Shown piece after piece: positions 41,439 to 52,162 of a stretch of DNA of 64,000 nt. The notes beneath the pieces are model-generated. The model saw only the letters and a program-made list of their open reading frames with translations, was not told the origin of the DNA and made no database searches. The position numbers were made by a program, and so were the translations under genes. Origin of the DNA: Franconibacter helveticus LMG 23732 (GTDB lineage Bacteria; Pseudomonadota; Gammaproteobacteria; Enterobacterales; Enterobacteriaceae); assembly GCF_000463115.2 (NCBI RefSeq), contig NZ_AWFX01000005.1:62001-126000 (forward strand). The letters are read 5' to 3'. Position 1 is the stretch's first letter. Every line of letters begins with the position of its first letter.

Positions 41439-42020
41439 TTAGACGGCCTGATCGACCTGTTCATCCAGCAGTTGTGGAATAATATCGGCAGCTTCCCGGG
41501 AAAGTTTACGTCTTTTTACCGCTCGGGATGGCGGTTGGCACAGGCTGCACGCAAAGCTGCCAACCGGCTGATGCGCATGGGTGATAAAGTTGCCGCCGCA
41601 GCAGTTGCAGCGTGAAAGCTCCAGCATACCGCTTTCGACAAAACGCACCAGCGTCCATGCGCGGGTTAATGCAAGCAGCGGACCTTCTTCTTCCTGCTGC
41701 GGGCACTGTTCAAGGTAAAGACGGTAGGCTTTGATGACCGCATCCACGCCGCTGCACAGCCCCGTGCGCAGCAGGTATTGCCAGGCATTGCAGAACATCG
41801 AAGCATGGATGTTTTGCTCCCAGGTCATAAACCAGTCGGTGGAAAAAGGCAGCATGCCTTTAGGCGGCGGGCTGCCGCGCAGCTCTTTGTAAAGCTTAAT
41901 CAGACGGCCACGGCTAAGCTGCGTTTCGCTTTCGAGCATTTGCAAACGCGCGCCGAGCGTAATCAACTCCATCGCCAGCTGAATATCACGAGCTTCCTGA
42001 ACAATGCTTTTTTCGCTCAT
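41439..42020 (-). CDS. flhC: Flagellar master regulator subunit FlhC
   Basis: Forms the FlhD4C2 activator of class 2 flagellar genes. 193 residues. The zinc site is visible as CNCCGG and CSLC (four Cys near residues 137-160). The segment [20 protein letters not shown] near the end is conserved and its DNA also carries a sigma28-like sequence. It starts 3 bp after the flhD stop. Confidence 0.97.
   Translation of the reverse strand: MSEKSIVQEARDIQLAMELITLGARLQMLESETQLSRGRLIKLYKELRGSPPPKGMLPFSTDWFMTWEQNIHASMFCNAWQYLLRTGLCSGVDAVIKAYRLYLEQCPQQEEEGPLLALTRAWTLVRFVESGMLELSRCNCCGGNFITHAHQPVGSFACSLCQPPSRAVKRRKLSREAADIIPQLLDEQVDQAV
41482..41508 (-). promoter_or_regulatory. Sigma28-like promoter for motAB-cheAW, inside flhC
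   Basis: On the minus strand TAAACTTT, 11 bp, GCCGATAT: 14 of 16 positions of the sigma28 consensus with exact spacing, about 170 bp before motA. It lies within the last part of flhC, and a strong terminator stands between it and motA, so the transcript needs read-through or another promoter closer to motA, which I could not find. Confidence 0.65.
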
Positions 42021-42023
42021 GAC

Positions 42024-42383
42024 TTAAGCCCTTTTCTTCTTCGGTGCGTCATCAGCGCTGGCGACTTCATTAAGCAGTCGCGTAGAGAGCAGAATACCGG
42101 TGTGGATCTGCTGCAAATCGTCGACGCGGGACTCCTGCGTCAGACGGGTGATTGTTTTGTGATCGTTGAACCGAAACTGGCAAACGAGCTGATTAGTTTC
42201 AGCCAGTTTCACCATTTGCGGCAGCGTTAATTCCACAAGCGTGGTAGCCATTTCTTCGTTAATACCTAAACGAAACATAGCCGAAGCCTTATCCTGACTG
42301 ATCAGCCTTTGCGCCAGTAACAAATATGACAAATTGATATCATAAATATGTTTTAGCAACTCGGATGCGTGCATTTTTCCCAT
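42024..42383 (-). CDS. flhD: Flagellar master regulator subunit FlhD
   Basis: Partner of FlhC in the class 1 activator FlhD4C2, which turns on class 2 flagellar genes. 119 residues from [20 protein letters not shown]; translation may instead start at the Met four codons in. Cys65 of E. coli FlhD seems to be replaced ([11 protein letters not shown] keeps a Cys at this place). First gene of flhDC with a long leader that carries the conserved regulatory sites. Confidence 0.97.
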   Translation of the reverse strand: MGKMHASELLKHIYDINLSYLLLAQRLISQDKASAMFRLGINEEMATTLVELTLPQMVKLAETNQLVCQFRFNDHKTITRLTQESRVDDLQQIHTGILLSTRLLNEVASADDAPKKKRA

Positions 42384-42577
42384 CCCGAATAACCAATTTT
42401 ATTAAATGCGGCGTCGCCGCACCCCGTGATGTCGCCGGATAAGCTCCGGTAAAAAATAAAACCGTAATGGTAAAAAAATAATTGGTAGTACGCTGTGCTG
42501 ACCGGTTAACAATCCCGGTTTAAATAGTTGCTTCCCTGTAGCGTTTCCTTACGCATTTAAGACTTCTTTACAAATTC

Positions 42578-42593
42578 CTAAGATTTTTCCTAA
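42578..42593 (-). promoter_or_regulatory. RcsAB box in the flhDC leader
   Basis: Minus-strand TTAGGAAAAATCTTAG. Taking the inferred start at 42596 as +1, the box spans +4 to +19, the position reported for the RcsAB box of E. coli flhDC, where the Rcs phosphorelay represses motility under envelope stress. Confidence 0.85.
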
Positions 42594-42595
42594 TT

Positions 42596-42608
42596 CGCGC
42601 AAACTGTA
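42596..42608 (-). promoter_or_regulatory. Inferred flhDC -10 element and transcription start
   Basis: TACAGT on the minus strand (42603-42608) is a fair -10 element; a start at 42596 puts the upstream CRP dyad at -71.5 and the RcsAB box at +4, both as in E. coli, and leaves a leader of about 213 nt (198 nt in E. coli). No -35 match is needed at a CRP-activated promoter. Confidence 0.7.
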
Positions 42609-42659
42609 CTCGTCACCCCTGGCACATACAATGTGGTTGCGCTGAGATTTTAGGAATTA

Positions 42660-42675
42660 TGTGATGTACGTCACA
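42660..42675. promoter_or_regulatory. CRP site of the flhDC promoter
   Basis: TGTGATGTACGTCACA is a perfect TGTGA-N6-TCACA match, and the symmetry continues outward (AATTA on the left, TAATT on the right). Its centre, 42667.5, lies 71.5 bp upstream of the inferred start, the known spacing for cAMP-CRP activation of E. coli flhDC. Confidence 0.88.
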
Positions 42676-43181
42676 TAATTTCAATCTATAAATCACACGA
42701 AAGCATAAGTGACAGTGTTTATTTGCTCAAAAAATAACCAAAACAGGCTCATAATAAGCGCCCTAAGTCGAATATTAATGCGTCAATGTTTCAAATAGTG
42801 ACGGCTGTAATACTTACTATCAGCAATTATTTTACATTCATTCAACGCTGTTTATTTCTATGTTAGAAACATTAAGGTGATGTTGGACCAGTCATATATA
42901 ATCCATATTATTCAATAACTTATCTTTTAGTTACGCGTAACGTGCTTTTTCATTTTTTTACCGTTTTACTGCCACTTAACTGTCAAAAAATTGCGATAAA
43001 ATAGGCCCACCTGTTACGTCTCATTAACATCTTTCCTGTGTACTGATTCCATTCATAAGAATAATTAATGTATTTTTATGAGATCATTCACACTTCTTTC
43101 ATACGTAATGCTTGCGCAACCCCTTTCACAGGCGTAAGAGCAAGGTATGGCTTCGTTTATAAGCTTTTTAAGGAGATAAAC
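42676..43181. other. Remaining intergenic region between flhDC control region and uspC
   Basis: About 500 bp, AT-rich, with no supported gene and no insertion sequence (E. coli K-12 derivatives can carry one here). Further flhDC regulator sites are likely in 42676-42950. GATAAAAT at 42995-43002 could be the -10 element of a uspC promoter with a leader of about 170 nt; this is weak. Confidence 0.5.
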
Positions 43182-43604
43182 ATGAGCTATGCCCATGTTC
43201 TTGTTGCAGTTGCGATGACGCCGGAAAGCCTTCAGCTTGTTGAAAAAGCGGTTTCGCTGGTTAAGCCTTATCAGGGACGTATTACCTTGCTAACCCTTGC
43301 TGCAGATCCGGAGCTTTATAACCAATTCGCCGCGCCTATGCTGGAAAATTTACGGGAATTAGTTTTAGAAGAAACGCAGGCTTTTTTAGAAGAGATTACG
43401 TCGCGCGCCGAATATCCCATCTTTAAGACGCATATCGCCACCGGCGAATTAAGCGATCATATTCTGGGTATTTGCCGCAAAGAGCATATTGACCTGGTTA
43501 TATGTGGAAATCATAACCAAAGCTTTTTCAGTAAAGCGCTTTGCTCAGCGAAAACGGTTGTCAGCCACAGCAAAGTAGATGTTCTATTAGTACCGCTCAA
43601 GTAA
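43182..43604 (+). CDS. uspC: Universal stress protein UspC
   Basis: Cytoplasmic universal stress protein; in E. coli UspC is linked to motility and salt-stress responses. The start MSYAHVLVAVAMTPESLQLV at 43182 follows a strong AAGGAG site; the upstream open extension has no family similarity. 140 residues with the family pattern DLVICGNHNQSFFSKALCSAK and the C-terminal strand VDVLLVPL. It lies between flhDC and otsA as in E. coli. Confidence 0.94.
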   Translation: MSYAHVLVAVAMTPESLQLVEKAVSLVKPYQGRITLLTLAADPELYNQFAAPMLENLRELVLEETQAFLEEITSRAEYPIFKTHIATGELSDHILGICRKEHIDLVICGNHNQSFFSKALCSAKTVVSHSKVDVLLVPLK

Positions 43605-43641
43605 AAAAAAGCCTGCCAGAAAGATCTGGCAGGCTTTTTTT
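43603..43641. terminator. Bidirectional terminator between uspC and otsA
   Basis: Perfect 10-bp stem GCCTGCCAGA / TCTGGCAGGC with loop AAGA, flanked by eight A and seven T, serving the convergent uspC and otsA genes. Confidence 0.93.
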
Positions 43642-43646
43642 AACCG

Positions 43647-45864
<2,218 letters not shown>

Positions 45865-45960
45865 TTACAGGTTTAGTGAATAACCGCTTCGGTTATCCTG
45901 GGTTGTACATTAGCCATGTAAGTATAGACAGTGTGACGAGTGTCGCCATTCGACAACAGC

Positions 45961-45986
45961 TTCGCCAGCCGTAAAAGGCTGGCGAA
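45961..45986. terminator. Hairpin downstream of araH
   Basis: 10-bp stem TTCGCCAGCC / GGCTGGCGAA with loop GTAAAA, 26 bp after the araH stop codon. There is no U-run, so it may protect the mRNA end rather than terminate by itself. Confidence 0.55.
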
Positions 45987-46012
45987 GTGCGCAAATAACA
46001 GGCGAAAAACGG

Positions 46013-46993
46013 TTAAACCGTACGCTTCGCTTTTTGTTTGTAACGGTCGAAAATCACCGCTGCGAGAAGGATGAGGCCGCGCACCACGTACTGTGCGAAG
46101 GGGGAGATGTTCAGCAGGTTCATGGCGTTTTCTACGGTGCCCAGAATTAATATGCCAGCCACCACATACGAGATTTTTCCTATGCCGCCCTTGAGCGAAA
46201 CACCGCCAAGCACACAGGCGGAGATAACAATCAGCTCATAGCCGATAGAGGTCATCGGCTGGCCGCTGGTCATGCGCGAGGCGAGAATAATCCCGGCCGC
46301 CGCAGACACCAGGCCTGAGAGCACGAAGATAATAATCTTGGTGCGCACTACCGGTACGCCCGCTAACCGCGCCGCCTCTTCATTGCCGCCAATCGCCAGG
46401 GTGTTGCGCCCGAACGTGGTTTTATTCAGCAAAAAGCCGAACAGCACCAGACAGGCGACCGTCAGCCAGATAGGCGCAGGCAGCCCCAGCCAGTTCGCAT
46501 AGCCCAGGGTGAAGAAGCGCTCATCTTCAATCCCTACCGCTTTGCCGTCGGAGATGATATAGGCCAGGCCGCGCACGATTTGCATCGTGGCGAGCGTGGT
46601 GATGAGCGCGTTGATTTTCAGCTTCGCAATGACAAAACCGTTTACCAGCCCGCTTGCCACGCCCAGCATCAGCCCGGCGAACACGCCAAGCCACAGGCTT
46701 TCGGTCATGTTAATCACCACCGCCGCGGTAACGCCGGCGCAGGCGATAACCGACGCCACGGAAAGATCGAAGTCCCCCGAGGCCAGGCAAAAGAGCATGC
46801 CGCAGGCCACCATGCCCGACATAGAAATGGCAAGCCCGAGGCCTTTCATATTGATAAAGGTGGCGAAGTTGGGAACGAAAATGGCGCAGGCGATAAACAG
46901 CACCGCGAAAACCACCAGCATGCCGTATTGATCCCAGATACGACCCACGCTAAACGGCGACTTGCGGGCGCCGGATGAAGTTAATGAAGACAT
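46013..46993 (-). CDS. araH: L-arabinose ABC transporter permease AraH
   Basis: Membrane component of the high-affinity arabinose importer AraFGH. 326 residues from ATG 46993 (MSSLTSSGARKSPFSVGRIW), about ten membrane segments, with the EAA-like cytoplasmic loop NTLAIGGNEEAARLAGVPV that contacts AraG. Nearly the same as E. coli in the core. The stop of araG lies 13 bp upstream. Confidence 0.97.
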   Translation of the reverse strand: MSSLTSSGARKSPFSVGRIWDQYGMLVVFAVLFIACAIFVPNFATFINMKGLGLAISMSGMVACGMLFCLASGDFDLSVASVIACAGVTAAVVINMTESLWLGVFAGLMLGVASGLVNGFVIAKLKINALITTLATMQIVRGLAYIISDGKAVGIEDERFFTLGYANWLGLPAPIWLTVACLVLFGFLLNKTTFGRNTLAIGGNEEAARLAGVPVVRTKIIIFVLSGLVSAAAGIILASRMTSGQPMTSIGYELIVISACVLGGVSLKGGIGKISYVVAGILILGTVENAMNLLNISPFAQYVVRGLILLAAVIFDRYKQKAKRTV

Positions 46994-47006
46994 GTTCACT
47001 CCTCTT

Positions 47007-48521
47007 TCAGGCAACCGCCTGGCTGACTTTGGGCATAGCGAGACTCAATGCCTGCTGTTCGCTGGCCTGGTCATGCAACAGTTCTCCGGCGATCTCGCCT
47101 TCGCGCATGACGATGATGCGGTCGGCGACGCCGAGCACTTCCGGCAGATCGCTGGAGGCAAACAGCACCGCCACGCCCTGCGCGGCCAGCGCGTAAATCA
47201 CGTTATAAATTTCATGCTTCGCGCCGACATCAATGCCGCGCGTCGGCTCGTCGAGCAAAATCACCTTCATCTCTTCCGAAAGCCAGCGGCCAAGAATGGC
47301 TTTTTGCTGGTTGCCGCCCGAGAGATTCATAATCAGCTGCTCCGCCGTGGGCGTTTTGATATTCAGCGAACGGATATGGTGCTCGGCGTTGGTCGCTTCC
47401 CACTGGTTATTAATGAGGCAACCCACGCTGATGTGTTTGCGTCGTGCGCTGATGTTGATGTTGTCCCGCACCGAGTGAACCGGAATGATTCCGTCTGCTT
47501 TACGGTCTTCCGGGCAGAGCATCATCCCTGCGCGAATGGCGTCGCCAGGCGTACGGATAGCGGCCGGCTTGCCGTCTATCCAGACCTGGCCGTCAGTGAT
47601 GCGGGTGGCGCCGAATAACCCTTTCATTAATTCGCTTCGCCCGGCGCCTACAAGCCCGAACAACCCGACGATTTCGCCGCTTTTGACGCTCAGGCTGACC
47701 GGCATGCGCACGCCAGGCGCTTTGACATTGTCCAGACGTAAACGCTCTTCGCCATATGCGCGCGGCTTCCAGCCGTAGATATCGCCCAGATTGCGCCCTA
47801 CCATCGCCTGCACCAGGCTGTCGTGATTCACCTGCTGCATATCGCTGAAGGTGCAAACGTAGCGGCCATCTTTAAAGACGGTAATCGCGTCGCTTAGCGC
47901 AAAAATTTCCTCCATGCGGTGCGAAACATAGAGGATCACGCGTCCTTCTTTACGCAGCTCGCGGATCACGCGAAAGAGGTTTTCAATTTCCCGGGCCGAG
48001 AGCGAACTGGTGGGTTCGTCAAAGGCGATGACTTTGGCATTGCGCGCCAGCGCCTTGGCAATTTCGACCATCTGCCACTGACCGATTGAAAGGTATTTCA
48101 GCGGCGTTTGTGGGTCGATATCGAGCCCCAGATGCTCAAGTTGCAGCTTTGCCTCATAATTTAATAATGAGCGGTTAACGATGCCGCCTTTATGGGGGAT
48201 TTGCCCAAGGTAGATGTTTTCCGCCACCGTCATTTCCGGCACCAGATGCAGCTCCTGATAAATAATGGCGACGCCGGCGTTCAGCGCGGCCAGCGTATCG
48301 TTAAACGCGACCTCTTCCCCTTTAATGGCGATGGTGCCGGTGGTGGGGGTGTAGTTGCCGCTCAGGATCTTCAGCAAGGTCGATTTGCCGGCGCCGTTTT
48401 CCCCCATCAGGGCATGAACCTGGCCGGCATGGCAATCAAAGCTAATGTCGGAAAGCGCTTTCACGCCCGGAAAGGTTTTCCCTATGCCGCGAAATGAGAG
48501 ATAAGGTGCTGTCTGTTGCAT
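47007..48521 (-). CDS. araG: L-arabinose ABC transporter ATPase AraG
   Basis: ATP-binding subunit with two fused ABC domains, 504 residues from ATG 48521 ([20 protein letters not shown]). The first domain has Walker [10 protein letters not shown] and signature [15 protein letters not shown]; the second has the altered Walker [10 protein letters not shown] and signature [17 protein letters not shown] longer in-frame reading upstream is open but unlike the family. Confidence 0.97.
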   Translation of the reverse strand: MQQTAPYLSFRGIGKTFPGVKALSDISFDCHAGQVHALMGENGAGKSTLLKILSGNYTPTTGTIAIKGEEVAFNDTLAALNAGVAIIYQELHLVPEMTVAENIYLGQIPHKGGIVNRSLLNYEAKLQLEHLGLDIDPQTPLKYLSIGQWQMVEIAKALARNAKVIAFDEPTSSLSAREIENLFRVIRELRKEGRVILYVSHRMEEIFALSDAITVFKDGRYVCTFSDMQQVNHDSLVQAMVGRNLGDIYGWKPRAYGEERLRLDNVKAPGVRMPVSLSVKSGEIVGLFGLVGAGRSELMKGLFGATRITDGQVWIDGKPAAIRTPGDAIRAGMMLCPEDRKADGIIPVHSVRDNINISARRKHISVGCLINNQWEATNAEHHIRSLNIKTPTAEQLIMNLSGGNQQKAILGRWLSEEMKVILLDEPTRGIDVGAKHEIYNVIYALAAQGVAVLFASSDLPEVLGVADRIIVMREGEIAGELLHDQASEQQALSLAMPKVSQAVA

Positions 48522-48585
48522 AACGCCTCCACAATCGACTCCGGAAGCGGGCGCGTTGCACGCCCGTGTGATATCGAACCGCGCA

Positions 48586-49575
48586 TTACTTGCCGCCCAG
48601 CCCTTTTTTCGCCAGCTCATCTTTGAAGTTATCGCGTGTAATAAGCACCACGTCGGTTACTTCAGTGAACTTCGGCGGCTCGGCGCCTTTGGTGACCCAG
48701 TTGTAGAGCATTTCGCTGGATTTATAGCCATGAACGTCCGGGCTTGGCAGCAAGGAGCCGTAGAAGCCGGTAGCCTGCGCTTTGGAAAGCTCGCTTACGG
48801 CATCCACGCCGTTAATGCCGATGCCGATAACATCCGGTGCTTTAAAGCCCTGCCCTTCGGTAGCGCGCACGCCGCCAAGCACGGTGTTGTCGTTCATGCC
48901 GACCACCAGCCAGTGTTTAACTTCAGGATGCTGAACCAGCATGGAGTTCGCAGCGTCGAAAGCGCCGGGGATGTCGTTTGATTTGGTGGGAACTTTGTAG
49001 ATCTGTTTTTCCGGGAAGCCGGCGGCTTTAAGCGCGTCCATGGAGCCGGTGGTGCGACGGCGCGCCGTATCCAGTTCATCTGCGGTGATAGCCATGACGG
49101 CGGTTTCTTTCACATCCCAGCCGCGCTTTTGCATCTCTTTATAAAGCTCCTGGCCCTGACGCTCGCCGATTTTGGTCGCCGCCATCATTACCAGCGGCAC
49201 GGTTTCCATCGGCTTGCCTTTGGCCGTCACGAACTGATCGTCAACCGCGATGACTTTCATGTCGTAGCCGCGCGCTTTCGCCACAATCGCCGAGCCAAGT
49301 TTGGGATCGGGCGTACAGATAACAAAACCTTTAGCGCCGCTTGCCGCCAGGCTGTCGATAGCGTTTAACGTTTTTTCCCCGTCGGGCACGGCGATTTTAA
49401 TGACCTCAAAACCTAACTCTTTCCCGGCTTTGTCGGCGAACTTCCATTCCGTCTGGAACCAGGGTTCTTCAGGCTGTTTGACCAGGAAACCGAGCTTCAT
49501 GGTTTCTGCGATAGCGGATTGTGACATAACGGCAGCAAGACCCATCGCTGCCAGCGCTTTAGTAAATTTGTGCAT
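48586..49575 (-). CDS. araF: L-arabinose-binding periplasmic protein AraF
   Basis: Periplasmic receptor delivering arabinose to AraGH. 329 residues with a 23-residue signal peptide ([20 protein letters not shown], then AIA) and the type I binding-protein fold; ligand-contact segments include [17 protein letters not shown] and [20 protein letters not shown]. First gene of araFGH. Upstream, TCCATA at 49714-49719 could be an AraC half-site, but the full operator was not resolved. Confidence 0.96.
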   Translation of the reverse strand: MHKFTKALAAMGLAAVMSQSAIAETMKLGFLVKQPEEPWFQTEWKFADKAGKELGFEVIKIAVPDGEKTLNAIDSLAASGAKGFVICTPDPKLGSAIVAKARGYDMKVIAVDDQFVTAKGKPMETVPLVMMAATKIGERQGQELYKEMQKRGWDVKETAVMAITADELDTARRRTTGSMDALKAAGFPEKQIYKVPTKSNDIPGAFDAANSMLVQHPEVKHWLVVGMNDNTVLGGVRATEGQGFKAPDVIGIGINGVDAVSELSKAQATGFYGSLLPSPDVHGYKSSEMLYNWVTKGAEPPKFTEVTDVVLITRDNFKDELAKKGLGGK

Positions 49576-49849
49576 GGTTGACTCCAGCTTTAGCTTTCTT
49601 TTATGCAGGGTAAAAACCGTTAGGGTTCTTTTAATCGGACATAAAACAAGGCATTAGCCTCGCCTTCCCGGCGATGGCCGTTGCTGGAGATAGTTTAATA
49701 AGGAAATCAATCCTCCATAGGAGAGCAAAATCACACCGCAGAATTACAGTCAGCCTGTGCATAGATTCAGCAATTTAAGGCATAATTTTGCTCATATATG
49801 TATGATGAATGAGATGGTGAGTGACAGGAATATCCATATCCTCAGCGTC

Positions 49850-50365
49850 TCAGTGCTGCGCTTGCCACGCTTGCAGCAAACCGCCTGCGTCGCCATAAAG
49901 CGGGTCGCTATCCGGAATGGAAACCCGGGCGACATTTTTTAAGGTTTCCGGAAGCTGTTCGGGCTGATCCAGATATTTGTCTGGTGAGAGACCCGCAGGG
50001 TAAGCGCCGACCGCCATAAAATCGTCGCTCGCGTGAATTTGCTTATGGCCAACACCTGCCGGAATAAGCACCGCATCGCCTTTGATGAGATGAATGACCG
50101 GCCCGGTTTCGCCGCCAAGCTGGATGTCCGCTTCGCCCGCATAAATGCCCAACACTTCATGGGTGTTGGTATGAAAATGGGTGTAAGTAAAAACCGGGTA
50201 GCGCCAGCGAGGCGGCCAGGCGTGCTTATCAAAAGTGGATTCAAACCAGGCGGCGCCATCTTCCACTTCTGCCGGCATGGCCTGACGATAAAGCAAAAGC
50301 GGCAACGGATTATTAGGCACGCCGCCGCTGGGTTCAGAAAGGAAGTGCGTTTCGTAATGGTTCAT
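49850..50365 (-). CDS. Cupin-domain protein (YjlB-like)
   Basis: 171-residue single-domain cupin of unknown function. The first cupin motif is YTHFHTNTHEVLGIYAGEADIQLGG, with three His and a Glu that can hold a metal; the second is VLIPAGVGHKQIHAS. The N-terminal FLSEPSGGVPNNPLPLLLY is shared with YjlB-type cupins. No signal peptide. It lies between araF and the DJ-1 gene and is separated from the latter by 56 bp on the same strand. Confidence 0.8.
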   Translation of the reverse strand: MNHYETHFLSEPSGGVPNNPLPLLLYRQAMPAEVEDGAAWFESTFDKHAWPPRWRYPVFTYTHFHTNTHEVLGIYAGEADIQLGGETGPVIHLIKGDAVLIPAGVGHKQIHASDDFMAVGAYPAGLSPDKYLDQPEQLPETLKNVARVSIPDSDPLYGDAGGLLQAWQAQH

Positions 50366-50421
50366 AGAGCCCCCTGCTCGCTTAAAATTAAAAGTATAGC
50401 CAGCGGCGCGGGGGCGGCGGA

Positions 50422-50979
50422 TTACCAGGAATAATAGATATGTTCCGCATGCTCGCGTACGGGCGCTTCATCCTCCAGCAGGCGCGCGGCAAGAGTAAGT
50501 GCGAAATCAAAAACATGCCCAAGCCCTTTGCCGCTGAGCAAATTGCCCTCTTCCACAACCGGAGCATCGACATAAACGCCGTCATCAATATCCCGCCAGA
50601 GATCGCCTGAACAAACGTAACGCCGCCCCTTTAATAACCCGTTCGCCCCCAGCACGCGAGCCGCCGCAGAACAGATGGGACAGATAAGCTTACCGGCTTC
50701 ATCATGACGGCGAACAAACGCCAGCACGCTTTCATTTGCCGCCAGGTTTCGGCTGCCTTCCGGGCCGCCTGGCAAAACGACGGCGTCGTAAGTGACGTCA
50801 AACCGCTCTTGCAGGGTATGGTCAGCCACCATGGGAACGGCATGATAGCTTTCCACCGCGCGGCTTTCAGCGCAGGCCAGCGTTTCCACGTCCAGCTTCA
50901 TGCGACGCAGAATATCAAGGGTCACAATAGCCTCCGCTTCTTCGAACCCCGGCGCCAACAATACGGCGATTCGTTTCAT
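50422..50979 (-). CDS. DJ-1/PfpI family protein
   Basis: 185-residue protein of the DJ-1/ThiJ/PfpI superfamily. The conserved Glu lies in APGFEEAEAI and the nucleophile is Cys103 in CPICSAAARVLG, with VVLPGGPEGSRNL as the flanking loop. Related proteins include YajL and glyoxalase III-type enzymes, linked to repair of, or protection from, reactive carbonyls; the exact role is open. Followed by the cupin gene, perhaps co-transcribed. Confidence 0.85.
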   Translation of the reverse strand: MKRIAVLLAPGFEEAEAIVTLDILRRMKLDVETLACAESRAVESYHAVPMVADHTLQERFDVTYDAVVLPGGPEGSRNLAANESVLAFVRRHDEAGKLICPICSAAARVLGANGLLKGRRYVCSGDLWRDIDDGVYVDAPVVEEGNLLSGKGLGHVFDFALTLAARLLEDEAPVREHAEHIYYSW

Positions 50980-51463
50980 CTTCTTTTATCCTTGTGGTTG
51001 ATAAGGTGCGCTATGCAGCCTAACCGTAAACGCCTGCGAAGCTTTGTTAGCCCCTTCACATTATTAAAACAATGTTTCATTTGATTGGCGTGGGGGAGCA
51101 CTTTTCCTGAACGAGTCAGCGTTTCGCCTGCGGGTAAAAGGGGCTTTATCAAAAATGAATTAAACAGTTAAGGATTAGTTGCGTGTAATAAAAGAACCCA
51201 TTAATTTTCACTTCTTAAAAATACACACAAAAAGTAAGTGTAAGCAGTTGTAAAAACACGCCTCACTCAAGTTGTTTCATTTTCAATACGCAGTATTCTC
51301 AATTTTAAATTGATGCCGCCAGGGAACAGCTTGCGTATTACCGGGACGTTTCGCATTTATTTTATCTCTACATATCAATGAATTAATCAAAAAGGAGGCT
51401 GAATACATTCATGATATAAATATTTAGTTGAATTTAATTTGTTTAGTAAATAAGGATATTATT
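50980..51463. other. Upstream region of ftnB
   Basis: 484 bp without a supported gene. The part from 51160 on is AT-rich. A strong ribosome-binding-site-like AAGGAGG at 51391-51397 is followed only by a two-codon reading frame (ATG ATA TAA), so its use is unclear. An in-frame TTG at 51428 would extend FtnB by 12 residues but lacks a good site. Confidence 0.6.
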
Positions 51464-51967
51464 ATGACCACCCCAGGAATGCTGCAAAAACTCAATGCGC
51501 AGGTGAACAGCGAGTTTTATGCCTCTCATCTTTATCTTCGTCTTGGCGACTGGTGCACCGAACACAGCCTGAATGGCGCCGCCACCTTTTTACGTAACCA
51601 GGCGCAAAATAATCTGACTCATATGATGTCGCTGTTTGAGCATATGAAAAACGAGGGAGCTAACCCGATCATTAGCGCTATTGCGCCGCCTGCCTGCGAC
51701 TGCGATTCCCTCGAAGGGCTTTTTCTCCACACCATAGAAGATCTCAGGCAGCGTAGCGCGAGCCTTAACGAGCTGACCCAACTGGCCGATGCGTGTCACG
51801 ATGATGCAACGTTTAGTCTGTTAAGCGCCCTTTGCGCCCGTCACGCCGAAGATAAACAGTTTCTGCAAGGGGTGCTGGATGAAGTCCGCGCCGCTTCGCG
51901 CGATGGCGTGCCGCTGACCGAGACCGACCGCTGCTTTTTTAATCTTATTAATTACGAACAGCATTAA
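51464..51967 (+). CDS. ftnB: Ferritin-like protein FtnB
   Basis: Ferritin homologue; in Salmonella FtnB helps repair oxidised iron-sulfur clusters. 167 residues from ATG 51464 (MTTPGMLQKLNAQVNSEFYA). Compared with FtnA in this window, Glu17 is kept but the Glu pair at 49-50 is Asn-Asn (RNQAQNNLTHMM), the Glu near 94 is Leu, and the Glu cluster in helix D is changed (CARHAEDKQF), so a classical ferroxidase centre is not expected. An extra Cys pair occurs in PPACDCDS. The gene order after araF agrees with E. coli. Confidence 0.9.
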   Translation: MTTPGMLQKLNAQVNSEFYASHLYLRLGDWCTEHSLNGAATFLRNQAQNNLTHMMSLFEHMKNEGANPIISAIAPPACDCDSLEGLFLHTIEDLRQRSASLNELTQLADACHDDATFSLLSALCARHAEDKQFLQGVLDEVRAASRDGVPLTETDRCFFNLINYEQH

Positions 51968-52162
51968 CCCTTCCGCTTGCGTGGCCTGGCTTAAGCCGGG
52001 CCTGCCGCCTGACCGCTGCGCCTGGCTTTGTCTCATCCTCTGTATAGTATGTTGTAACTAATTGAAGCCGAAGCGTGCTGACAATCTGATCTGGCTCCCA
52101 TTGATTAACCACACTCTATGTAATGATTTAAGCCGTTTCGTTTTTCTAAACCAGGGATTGTT

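Noticed and set aside
49703-49719. Possible full AraC operator upstream of araF
   Set aside because: TCCATA (49714-49719) is present but the matching TAGC element at the proper spacing is not, so only a half-site is mentioned.
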